Part shown: positions 10,375 to 19,031 of the stretch, in pieces
Layout: each line of letters starts with the position of its first letter
Position numbering within the stretch: position 1 is the stretch's first letter
Assembly (NCBI GenBank): GCA_026395965.1
Contig: JAPLXS010000006.1
Span: 74,851 to 118,682, forward strand
Origin: Candidatus Nomurabacteria bacterium
Lineage (GTDB): Bacteria > Patescibacteriota > Minisyncoccia > Phycocordibacterales > UBA9973
DNA: 43,832 bases
Direction of reading: 5' to 3'
Position numbers and translations under genes: made by a program
Notes under the pieces: model-generated
Seen by the model: only the letters and a program-made list of their open reading frames with translations
What the model was told of the DNA's origin: nothing
The model's database searches: none

Positions 10375-11289
10375 CTAATCGTCTTCCTCACTATCGTTTC
10401 CATTGTTTGAAGTTGGAGCAACTACAGAATTTGTTTGAGCGACAGCTTGCTGTCCGATAACCTGATTAAAATTACCTATAAAATAACTAGACAACATATT
10501 AGTAGCTCGAGATGAGTGAGCACTGCTACCAGCACTACTTGATGCATTTGGATTCTGTGTCATGTATGCAACAGTTGCATCTGTTCCACAAGTAGCAGCC
10601 ATAACAGCACTTCCCCCGGGATGTGAGCCAAAGAAACTAGTTATATTATAAACCTTATTACTTACAATAAACCAACAATCTGAGGCTTTATTGTGCTTAG
10701 AAATCTCTGTCATATTTAATGATATATTTCCAGATGGTGTTACAGAAGGCAAAACAGCTTTGGGTGTTGTTGGATTATTTGTTGTATTTGAAATAACATT
10801 ATTTACTGAAGGTATAGTAGAATTTATTTCAGGAAGAGTTACTTGACCTATAGTCTGATTTAAATCACCTATGTAGTAATCATTCAATAAATTTTTAGCA
10901 CTAGAAGAATGTCCACTACCACCTACAGCGCTTGATGCATATGGGTCTCTAGTGGCATAGGCTACCGTAGCATCTGTACCGCAAGTAGCAGCCATTGTAC
11001 TATTTCCACCTGGATGTGAACCAAAATAAGAAGTAACATCATAAATTTTGCCGTTTATCAGTATCCAACAACTAGACTGTGAATTGTGTTTAGAAATTTC
11101 TGTCATATTTAAAACAATACTTTTTCCAGAAGCAGTTAGCTGGTTTAATGTATCTGCAACTTTACTACCAGTCTGAGAATTTGAAACTTGATTAGTCTTA
11201 TTGTTTTGATAAAAAACTAATCCAGCAGTAAGTATAGATACAACAACAACTCCGAATATAAATAGTGAAATGGTAGATAATATTTTCAT
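10375..11289 (-). CDS. Membrane-anchored protein with two cytochrome b5-like heme-binding domains
   Basis: N-terminal TM helix, then two repeats of MTEISKHN..(S/D)CW.......YxxTSxFGSHPGG...MAATCGTDATVAY (HPGG heme-ligand motif). Confidence 0.88.
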   Translation of the reverse strand: MKILSTISLFIFGVVVVSILTAGLVFYQNNKTNQVSNSQTGSKVADTLNQLTASGKSIVLNMTEISKHNSQSSCWILINGKIYDVTSYFGSHPGGNSTMAATCGTDATVAYATRDPYASSAVGGSGHSSSAKNLLNDYYIGDLNQTIGQVTLPEINSTIPSVNNVISNTTNNPTTPKAVLPSVTPSGNISLNMTEISKHNKASDCWFIVSNKVYNITSFFGSHPGGSAVMAATCGTDATVAYMTQNPNASSSAGSSAHSSRATNMLSSYFIGNFNQVIGQQAVAQTNSVVAPTSNNGNDSEEDD

Positions 11290-11306
11290 AATATAAATGC
11301 TATTTT

Positions 11307-12575
11307 TTAAAAACTAAAATTTTCATAGTGAATTTTTTTAATGTCGACTCCGAGCACAACAAACTGATTTTTTAAACTTTCCATAAACATTGGAGGACCA
11401 CAAAGAAATATATCCTTATCAGCAAAACCTTTACTTAAGTTTACAACAAGTCCGCTATTTATATACCCTTTCAAAGAAGCATCCCACAGATTAAATTTAA
11501 AGTTAGGATTTTTTAAAGAAATATCTTCAAAATCTTTTAGATAGACAGCTTCACTATTTTCTTTTACAGAATAGTACATATCAATATTGTATTCACTTTC
11601 TAAAACGCGAGCCATACTTAAAAAAGGAGTAATACCAATACCACCAGCAATCCAAATCTGATTTTTACTTTTAAAATTTTGATAAGAGAAATGACCGTAT
11701 GGCCCGTCTATCAAAACCCCATCATTGGGCTTAAGACCCACCAATAAACTAGTATAATCTCCTAGATTTTTAACGGTTATTTTTATATTATTATCTACAC
11801 TTGCAGATGAAATAGAAAATGGGTGGGATTCTGGTGTGACACCTCCACTTATAAAACTAAAAAATGCAAACTGTCCTGATTTAAAATTCATCTTGTTTGA
11901 AACTGGTTCCATCTCAATTTCTAAAATATCCTTGTTTAACTGAATAGTATTTTTGACTTTGTATTCAAATTTACTGACTAAAAATTTACTAAAAAATGTT
12001 TTACGAATACCTACAAACAATCCCGTCATAGTAAACAGCAGAACATAGAATCTAAGCAAACTACTTCTTGAAATATCACTATAAATAAAAAATGTGTGGA
12101 GAGATGCAAAAAAGAAAGACAACAACATAAATTTGTGTGACATTTTCCAAATATGATACTTGAGCTTAATATAAAAAGTTACACTCAAAAGAACTATCAT
12201 CATAAATAATGATATTATCCCCCATGTAACTGGCATATTTATAAATGGTACAAAAAACAAAGCTGCGTCTTGTGTAGAAATTAATAAATATCTAATAACT
12301 AAAAATATTGGATGAAATAGCAACATAGAAAAAGCGATAGAACCTATCCTGCTATGATGAGCATACACTTTGTCTAATCCTTTAAAATATTTATCTAGAA
12401 ATTTGAAACGTCCTGCCAAAATAAGATTTATAGAAAAAAGAACCATACCAACCAATCCAAAAATCTGCCCTAGGCTAGTAGCACTTGAACTGAAATCCAT
12501 AAAACGTGAGGCTAGTGGTTCTATAAGCGCCCATATGACAACTGGAATAAAAGATAATATAAATATAATAAACAT
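11307..12575 (-). CDS. Ferric reductase-like / NOX-like transmembrane flavocytochrome
   Basis: TM helices with paired His (YAHHSRIGSIAFSMLLFHPIF; KMSHKFMLLSFFFASLHTFF), FAD motif HPFSISSAS, NAD(P)-binding GGIGITPFLSMARVL and CGPPMFMESLK. ORF opens at 12662; MFIIFILSF at 12575 is a more plausible start. Confidence 0.85.
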   Translation of the reverse strand: MFIIFILSFIPVVIWALIEPLASRFMDFSSSATSLGQIFGLVGMVLFSINLILAGRFKFLDKYFKGLDKVYAHHSRIGSIAFSMLLFHPIFLVIRYLLISTQDAALFFVPFINMPVTWGIISLFMMIVLLSVTFYIKLKYHIWKMSHKFMLLSFFFASLHTFFIYSDISRSSLLRFYVLLFTMTGLFVGIRKTFFSKFLVSKFEYKVKNTIQLNKDILEIEMEPVSNKMNFKSGQFAFFSFISGGVTPESHPFSISSASVDNNIKITVKNLGDYTSLLVGLKPNDGVLIDGPYGHFSYQNFKSKNQIWIAGGIGITPFLSMARVLESEYNIDMYYSVKENSEAVYLKDFEDISLKNPNFKFNLWDASLKGYINSGLVVNLSKGFADKDIFLCGPPMFMESLKNQFVVLGVDIKKIHYENFSF

Positions 12576-12665
12576 AGATGTATTGTAACATAAATTATAG
12601 ACTAAAATAATAGAAAAAATATGACGTAAATGATATAGTTTATACTGTAAGCAAATATACATTAT

Positions 12666-13475
12666 ATGCCTGATATAAATATACTTTTAAATCTTCTAAC
12701 TCAATTTGCATGGCTCGGAAACTGGCTATTCTTTACCTTGGCTTTTATTGAATCTGCTCCATTTGTTGGGGTCTTTATACCAGGAGCAACACTTATATCA
12801 GTGGGAGGAATACTCGCATCTCAAGGATACTTAAATGCATGGGATATAATATTTTTTGCTACTCTAGGAGCAATATTTGGAGACTTTTTTAGCTATTCTC
12901 TCGGACGATGGGGAGGTAGTTGGATAAAAGATAAAAAAATAATAAACATAAATATTTTAAATCATGGAGAAAAGTTTTTTGAAAAATATGGCAATAAAAG
13001 TATTTTCTGGGGTCGCTTCTTTGGACCAATAAGAGCTATCATACCTTTCATTGCAGGCTTATCTAAAATGAAAAAAGGTCCATTTGTTTTTTGGAATATT
13101 TTAAGCAGTATATGCTGGGCAATGTTAAATGTCTTTGTTGGATATTTCTCGGGGACGCTCATTGTAGCTATTTTCAAAAAATGGTCTGGCCGTCTGAGTT
13201 TGATATTAATACTCATTTTAATTACTACTACACTGTATTGGATAGTAAAAAAGAAAGGACAATCTATTCAAAATTCTTTTCGTATTAGTAGTATTAAATT
13301 TGTAAAATTTCTCAATAATCAAAAATGGTTCAACAAACTGGCTACTAAATACCCTTTTATATCCTACTTTATTAATGAGAGTAATCGTGCTGAAGAAAAA
13401 ATATTTGGTGGAACACTTATTTTTGTATTCCTAACTATCATTTATTTTTTAATAATTATTTTAGATATTTTCTAA
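12666..13475 (+). CDS. DedA/SNARE-associated (VTT domain) family membrane protein
   Basis: ESAPFVGVFIPGATLISVGGILASQGYLN, GAIFGDFFSYSLGRWGG, WGRFFGPIRAIIPFIAGLSKM. Confidence 0.9.
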   Translation: MPDINILLNLLTQFAWLGNWLFFTLAFIESAPFVGVFIPGATLISVGGILASQGYLNAWDIIFFATLGAIFGDFFSYSLGRWGGSWIKDKKIININILNHGEKFFEKYGNKSIFWGRFFGPIRAIIPFIAGLSKMKKGPFVFWNILSSICWAMLNVFVGYFSGTLIVAIFKKWSGRLSLILILILITTTLYWIVKKKGQSIQNSFRISSIKFVKFLNNQKWFNKLATKYPFISYFINESNRAEEKIFGGTLIFVFLTIIYFLIIILDIF

Positions 13476-13480
13476 AATAA

Positions 13481-14569
13481 TTACTTTATTATACTTTTCA
13501 ATACTGGCTCTGTGTCTGATGGCAATACATTGAATCGTATTCGTCCTATTGTCTGTCCAAGTTCAGTTTTTATATTTACTCTCCATTTACCATAAGAAAT
13601 ATCGGAACGCTTTGAATACGTCCTGAAACCGTCATCTCTTCCTCCTACAACAGGAAGTCTCACAACTGCATCTGTAACCCATTTATTCTGTGCAATATTA
13701 TAATATTGCCATTCGTGAATAATAGTTATATCTAGATATTTAGGAGAAAATACCGCACTATAAGCATATATTGGCATACCAGGCACTTTTTTAAAGTCTT
13801 GGTACAATTTAAAATACTCTCTCCAGCCATAATCCTCATCTACGATATCGTAACCCCCCTCTTTATTTCTCTCTATAAAATGGTATACATCACCCTCTTT
13901 TAAAGATAGTGGTATGGGTGGAATCAGATTTGTAAAATATAAAAAATTTATAAAAATAAAAATACCGGCAATCAAAAGAAATATTATTCTTTTGCTCTCA
14001 GTAAATTCATCTTTTATAAAAAAATATAAAATTGAAATAAATAGCAATATTGCGATAAGACTAACCAATCCTGAGAGCAAAAATACTTGTGTGCCTATCT
14101 TATGCAAAACTACAGGTACCAAAAAAATAGCAAATGAATAGATAGATAAGAAAAATAAACTTATCTGAAAACTAAATCGTATATAATGCCTCTTCATAGA
14201 CTCGTTGGCAATAAATGCAAGAGCCAAGAGGAATATAAATGGCCATGTTGCAAAGATATCTGAACTTCTGAAATATAGGACTAAATAAGAAGAAAGAAGC
14301 CCCCCAAAGAAAAACTGCAAAATATTTACATACCAAAAATGTCTCTTGCTAGGATTTTTCTCGTCCCCTATTTCACTTTCTTTTGCATGAATAAGAATTA
14401 TAAATAATCCAACAATGATAAGGTGAGCCACAACCCAAGATATCTCCCAAAATGTGTCTACTCTTTTTAGAGTTAGTGCGTCGAAAACGAATCCGAACAC
14501 CAAAGATAAAGAAGAGATAGGTCGCTCAAAACGACCATACCAATTACGAGTTTTTTCAAATAGAGACAT
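13481..14569 (-). CDS. Multi-TM protein with C-terminal DUF2914-like domain
   Basis: N-terminal TM segments; C-term HEWQYYNIAQNKWVTDAVVRLPVVGGRDDGFRTYSKRSDISYGKWRVNIKTELGQTIGRIRFNV. Likely start MSLFEKTRNWYGRFER at 14569. Confidence 0.75.
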   Translation of the reverse strand: MSLFEKTRNWYGRFERPISSLSLVFGFVFDALTLKRVDTFWEISWVVAHLIIVGLFIILIHAKESEIGDEKNPSKRHFWYVNILQFFFGGLLSSYLVLYFRSSDIFATWPFIFLLALAFIANESMKRHYIRFSFQISLFFLSIYSFAIFLVPVVLHKIGTQVFLLSGLVSLIAILLFISILYFFIKDEFTESKRIIFLLIAGIFIFINFLYFTNLIPPIPLSLKEGDVYHFIERNKEGGYDIVDEDYGWREYFKLYQDFKKVPGMPIYAYSAVFSPKYLDITIIHEWQYYNIAQNKWVTDAVVRLPVVGGRDDGFRTYSKRSDISYGKWRVNIKTELGQTIGRIRFNVLPSDTEPVLKSIIK

Positions 14570-14577
14570 GTGTTGAT

Positions 14578-14681
14578 TATAACAACAAGCGAGGAGCACA
14601 AGCAAATGAATACCAATTCTTTTGCTTGATGTCCGAGCGATGTTGTTCTATCGTATTCGATATAACAACAAGCGAGGAGCA
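14578..14681 (-). promoter_or_regulatory. Duplicated promoter-like element upstream of the DUF2914 gene
   Basis: Direct repeat TATAACAACAAGCGAGGAGCA at 14578-14598 and 14661-14681. On the minus strand each copy reads TTGC(TT/AC)-N18-TATA(AT/TC). Confidence 0.5.
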
Positions 14682-14687
14682 TGTGCA

Positions 14688-14729
14688 AACAAAACAGATA
14701 ACAATTTAATCATTGCTATCTGTTTTGTT
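14688..14729 (-). terminator. Terminator hairpin overlapping the stop of the coiled-coil gene
   Basis: AACAAAACAGATA ... TATCTGTTTTGTT, 13-bp arms. Confidence 0.7.
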
Positions 14730-15537
14730 ATTTAGGATCTACTTCTTGAGATATTTCACTAGTAGATGTTGAATTATTTTGATTTTCTATTTCCCCATCC
14801 GGTCTTATACCCCCTACCTCTGGTTCTGATTTTTCATTTTCTTTTATTTTTTCTTTATCTCCCTTTAATTTTTTATCAATATTTTCAATTGCTTCTTTTT
14901 CTAAATCTTCATCAAGCTTCTTTAGTAGCTCTGGAATATTTTTTAATATTTCTGGCAATAATCTAATTCCATTTTTAAATAGAGTGGCTAAGGATTGCAT
15001 ATCTTTAGAATCAAGTTTCCCAATTGATAGGCTCTCAAAATTACTTCCATTCAAGTTTTTACCTGTATTAAGAATGCTTTCAAAATTTTGTTGATTTATT
15101 TTTTCAAATTCTTTAAACAAGAGTTCTATTTTTTCTAACAATATTTTTTCTTTCTCTTGATTAATGAGTTTCTCTTTTTCTTGTTTTGTTATAATTTCTT
15201 CTTTATTTTTTTATAATTCTTTCTGCTTATCTTGTAATTTTTCTAATTTATCTTTACCAAAAAGAACACTAGGAGAATCCTCTTCTTCCTTGGGAAGACC
15301 AAGACTTTCCCTTATTTCATTTAACTTACTTTTTGTATCATCGATAGATTGAGTCAATTTACTAATTCCATCTTCTTGAAGATTAATATTTTCTTCCAGA
15401 TTTTTTAATTGTTCTTCCGAAGATAATTCTAGCTGTTCTGTTTTATTAGATTCTACGGTTTTATCTTGGGTTGATATAGATTCTATTGATTCAGTAGAAA
15501 TAGATACATCTTGAGGATTATTATTTATATTTTCCAT
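14728..15537 (-). pseudogene. Charged coiled-coil protein split by one in-frame TAA (ORFs 15211..15537 and 14728..15141)
   Basis: Both ORFs are in one frame. After TAA at 15211-15213 the frame continues KNKEEIITKQEKEKLINQEKEKILLEKIELLFKEF with the same E/K-rich composition. Confidence 0.65.
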
Positions 15538-15654
15538 GCTTAAATTATACCATACAATATAAATATTGCTTATATTATCAGTAAAAATGTAAATATGGAG
15601 TTAAAATGACTTATATTTATGTTTTTATATACAGTCCATGTAATTTATTAGTAC

Positions 15655-16005
15655 TTATAATTCAAGTCCTTGAAGATAAGGAGTTAAACATACAATAATA
15701 GATATTATTTTAATTTGACCTTGATTGCATTTTGGACACTCATATCCATCAGCAAAAAGAGTATGAAAACTAGAACAATTAGGGCAAACATATGTTTTTC
15801 TTTCAACTAATACATATTTGTTACAGTTAGTACAAAGTTTCTCATCCAACATCTCAATTATTGTACAACCTAGATCACTAATCTTTTCAAGAGTAATATC
15901 TTCTTCTTCTAAGTGTACGTGCTTATCCAAAACTGGGACCCATGCACGAATTTTTACAGTGAAGTCACAATTTTTATTGGTGCATTTACATCTTTTTATT
16001 TGCAT
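15655..16005 (-). CDS. Small zinc-ribbon protein
   Basis: Multiple CxxC-type pairs: CKCTNKNC, CTNCNKYV, CPNCSSFH, CPKCNQGQ. Confidence 0.65.
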   Translation of the reverse strand: MQIKRCKCTNKNCDFTVKIRAWVPVLDKHVHLEEEDITLEKISDLGCTIIEMLDEKLCTNCNKYVLVERKTYVCPNCSSFHTLFADGYECPKCNQGQIKIISIIVCLTPYLQGLEL

Positions 16006-16130
16006 ATTTATATTTTAGTTATTACAAACTCATAATGACTGTTCTTGAGAGTTATACCCCCAACTCCTTGTGATTACAACATAGAGCTATACATCCTATG
16101 CGTACATAAACTCACTCTCTTTATATTTAA

Positions 16131-16478
16131 TCAAGAAAGTTCTTTTTCCAAAACATCAAAAATAGTGTTTTTAAAAATTATATTTGTTTTATGGTTTTCA
16201 ACATCAAGAGTACCATTCATATAATCTATATATTCAAGACGAACTAATAGATATATTATCCAAAAAAGACTACCTCCCATTTCTTTATAAAAATTAAAAT
16301 CTTGCAAATCCGCAAATAATTTTTGAGCTGGCTTTCCTGGACGATCAGATAATGTCATTTTCAATAATTCAAAATCATTTAAATTGGGATAATGTTTTTT
16401 GTATGCTTTATAACTTCGAATCATAGCTTTAGCTATTCCTCGAGCAAATCTTTTTTCTCCCCATTGAAATAATCCCAT
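16131..16478 (-). CDS. Hypothetical protein
   Basis: 115-aa ORF, MGLFQWGEKRFARGIAKAMIRSYKAYKKHYPNLNDFELLKMTL; soluble composition. Confidence 0.6.
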   Translation of the reverse strand: MGLFQWGEKRFARGIAKAMIRSYKAYKKHYPNLNDFELLKMTLSDRPGKPAQKLFADLQDFNFYKEMGGSLFWIIYLLVRLEYIDYMNGTLDVENHKTNIIFKNTIFDVLEKELS

Positions 16479-16592
16479 AAAGTTATAATACTACATAATT
16501 TTATATTTTAGAATAGAATACATAATTAGCAATAACTATCTTTACTAATTTATTACTTATATTCTAAATTTTTGTTATTTATAGCTATAAGT

Positions 16593-17081
16593 TTAATTAC
16601 TGAGAGAAATTTTTTCGCACAATTTTTTATCTTTAATAAGAGATAAAACTGCTACAAATATAAGTAACCCAGGAAATACAAATCTACCATTTGGTAAAGC
16701 ATCAATAAAAATAACACAAAAACTTACTAATACTAACCAGTAGATATTCCTGTATCTGTTTGTAAGTGGGTAGAGTATTTCTTTATTACATGACATACAT
16801 GTATATTTTCTAAATCCCCATAAATCTCTTTTTGGATTATCATTAATCTCCAATTTACATTGGAAACAAATAATTTTGTTTTTTTCTATTTTCCATAAAA
16901 TAGACTCGTGTTTAATCATTTTTTTAATACGCTCAAATGCATAATCAACTTGCCAATCTTCGTAATTATGATTCTTTAATTCAACTTTAATAATCTCATC
17001 TACTTCTCGAGTGGAAAGAGTTTTTATTTTTTCTTTTATTGAAAGAAAAATTTTATTTTCAATTTGATTATTGTTTTCCAT
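16593..17081 (-). CDS. Zinc-ribbon membrane protein, hypothetical
   Basis: CFQCKLEIND...YTCMSCNKEI plus C-terminal hydrophobic helices. Confidence 0.6.
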   Translation of the reverse strand: MENNNQIENKIFLSIKEKIKTLSTREVDEIIKVELKNHNYEDWQVDYAFERIKKMIKHESILWKIEKNKIICFQCKLEINDNPKRDLWGFRKYTCMSCNKEILYPLTNRYRNIYWLVLVSFCVIFIDALPNGRFVFPGLLIFVAVLSLIKDKKLCEKISLSN

Positions 17082-17259
17082 AAAAATTATCTTTTAATTT
17101 AATTAATTTCCCCATATTTCCACACTTTTGATTTATACATTCAAAATTAAAAAATCCATCCCATTTTTTAGCTGACTGGCCCTCTAACATAACTCCAGCA
17201 AATGGACCGATTTGCCTCATGTTAATGAGGCATTCCTTACATTTTATATCTTTATTCAT
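17068..17259 (-). CDS. Hypothetical Cys-rich small protein
   Basis: CKECLINMRQIGPF...FECINQKCG; overlaps the next gene by 14 nt. Confidence 0.5.
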   Translation of the reverse strand: MNKDIKCKECLINMRQIGPFAGVMLEGQSAKKWDGFFNFECINQKCGNMGKLIKLKDNFYGKQ

Positions 17260-17333
17260 AATTTTAAAATATTACTTTAATTTATTAGAACTGTTATTAT
17301 AAATTCAAAATTGTCACTAGGTATTAAATTTTA

Positions 17334-17765
17334 TTATTTTGGTTTTTTAACTTCATAAATATTGCCACAAGTTTGGCATATTGCCTCTACCGAAAAATCT
17401 CCTTCGGGAATTCTAACTTTCCCATCTTTTTTACAAGATGGACATTTTACATTAATACTCTCAATTTCTTTAATAATTTTTAATACCTCTTTTTTAAAAA
17501 GATTATCCTTTTTTTCTATCTCTTCGTTCTCTTCAATAATTCTTTTATAATCAAAAATCACTGATTCACACGAAGTACATTCCATATATTTAACTTTTTT
17601 ACTAGTTGGGAAAAATGGAATAAAATAAATATGAAAATATCTTATTCCTTTCATTTCTACAAAAAGCCTATTTTTTTTACACTTTTTGCAAAAAAGTTCC
17701 TTTTTAATACCCTCCGAAACTGGTCGTCCAACATATTTATGTCCGTATATAATTATAGATATCAT
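17334..17765 (-). CDS. Zinc-ribbon protein
   Basis: LFCKKCKKNRLF...FFPTSKKVKYMECTSCESVI plus C-terminal CPSCKKDGKVRIP...AICQTCGNIYEV. Confidence 0.7.
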   Translation of the reverse strand: MISIIIYGHKYVGRPVSEGIKKELFCKKCKKNRLFVEMKGIRYFHIYFIPFFPTSKKVKYMECTSCESVIFDYKRIIEENEEIEKKDNLFKKEVLKIIKEIESINVKCPSCKKDGKVRIPEGDFSVEAICQTCGNIYEVKKPK

Positions 17766-17867
17766 AATAAAATATAAACTCCTTTTAAATTTAATTGATT
17801 TATTATAACAATAATATCATTTATATTAAAGGCGGTTCTTGTTTAATTTAATTAATAAATTCCTAAA

Positions 17868-18407
17868 ATTTATATTTATTTGAAAAAATAATAATTTCAT
17901 GCAATTCTTTGCAAAGAGCACATGCATTATTTGATTTTTTTATTTCTCTATCTAAATCGATAGTTATTTTTTTTTATTGTCCCACTACTTAAAATTATTT
18001 CATTTTTATTTTTTCTTTTTAGATAAGCTACATTTATTCCATTCATTGAAAAAGTTAGATAATTATGTGCTATCTTATTTCTAATTTCTTGAATATCTTT
18101 GATATTATTACAAATATTTTTATATTTTTTTACATCAAAATATATATTTTTCTTCTGCTTTTATTTCCAAATTATTTATAATTTTATGTAATAAATTTAT
18201 CTTATTTTGTAATGTTGAAAAAATTTGATTATCAAAAAAAGCATCATTTAAAATAAAATTTTTTACGGAATTACAATCTGATTTATCATTAAAAAATAAT
18301 GAAAGAATGGTTATAATCTCTATCTCAATATAATTCAGATTGAAAATTATTAATCCGATTTTTTTTAATTCTTCTGAATATTGTTCTAAAATTTCTTTAG
18401 ATTTCAT
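17868..18407 (-). pseudogene. Frameshifted HEPN-like protein gene (R-N-K-I-A-H motif)
   Basis: ORF 18135..18407 continues in a shifted frame as KKNIYFDVKKYKNICNNIKDIQEIRNKIAHNYLTFSMNGINVAYLKRKNKNEIILSSGTIKK and, after a second shift in a 9-A run, as ITIDLDREIKKSNNACALCKELHEIIIFSNKYKF*. Confidence 0.6.
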
Positions 18408-18526
18408 ATTTATTTATAGTAATAACTGTTCTTGCTATATAAATTAATAACATGAAGTCTTTTAAGACCTTAACAATTTAATTATATCAATAATAGAAAA
18501 ATTTAGATAGAAAATATATGATGGGC

Positions 18527-18742
18527 TGCAAGTACGCTTTTTGAACCCTACTGGTTCTGTACACCTTTTCGACAAATTTATGATAAATCATAAATTTGTA
18601 ACGAAAAGTCTTTCAAATCCTCTACGGAAGGACCGTGAGTACACATTTTGACTACCACGTAGTCAGGTACTTTTCGCTCTGGCTAATGTCAGAGAACGAA
18701 AAGTCTTTCAAATCCTCTACGCACGACAAGCAGTTGTCGTGC
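18527..18742. repeat. Two tandem structured non-coding elements plus a terminal hairpin
   Basis: 27-nt direct repeat AACGAAAAGTCTTTCAAATCCTCTACG at 18600-18626 and 18695-18721. Each is preceded by CTTTTCG + a different hairpin, and by GTAC...[different hairpin]...GTAC. Final hairpin GCACGACAA-gcag-TTGTCGTGC at 18721-18742. Confidence 0.7.
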
Positions 18743-18803
18743 TCCTCTCCGCAAATTTAAAAAACCAAAATTAATGTTTGGTTTTTTAAATTTGCGGAGA
18801 GGA
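18743..18803 (-). terminator. Very long perfect hairpin (27-bp arms) downstream of, and overlapping, the tRNA-Ser 3' end
   Basis: TCCTCTCCGCAAATTTAAAAAACCAAA-attaatg-TTTGGTTTTTTAAATTTGCGGAGAGGA. Confidence 0.8.
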
Positions 18804-18881
18804 GAGGATTTGAACCTCCGAAGGCTTTAACACCTTGCTGCCTTTCCAAGGCAGTGCACTAGACCACTATGCGACCTCTCC
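18795..18881 (-). tRNA. tRNA-Ser (GGA anticodon)
   Basis: Acceptor GGAGAGG/CCTCTCC, anticodon stem-loop CTGCC-TTGGAAA-GGCAG, long variable arm (AAGGTGTTAAAGCCTT), T-arm GGAGGTTCAAATCCTCT. Confidence 0.93.
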
Positions 18882-19031
18882 ATACCCCGAGTTTCATCCC
18901 GCCGAAGCGGAACTAAATCAGGATACACATGAGTGTTAATAATAAAAACTCATGCTCTTTGAAAAGAACATCTAGATATAGATTACTTTAAAAAATAAAT
19001 ATAAGCAAATATATTATATTGAATCTACTTT

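Noticed and set aside
18135-18175. TGA stop of the HEPN-like ORF as evidence of UGA recoding (code 25)
   Set aside because: Reading through TGA in the same frame quickly hits TAA; only a frame change restores a sensible protein, and long core genes fit the standard code.
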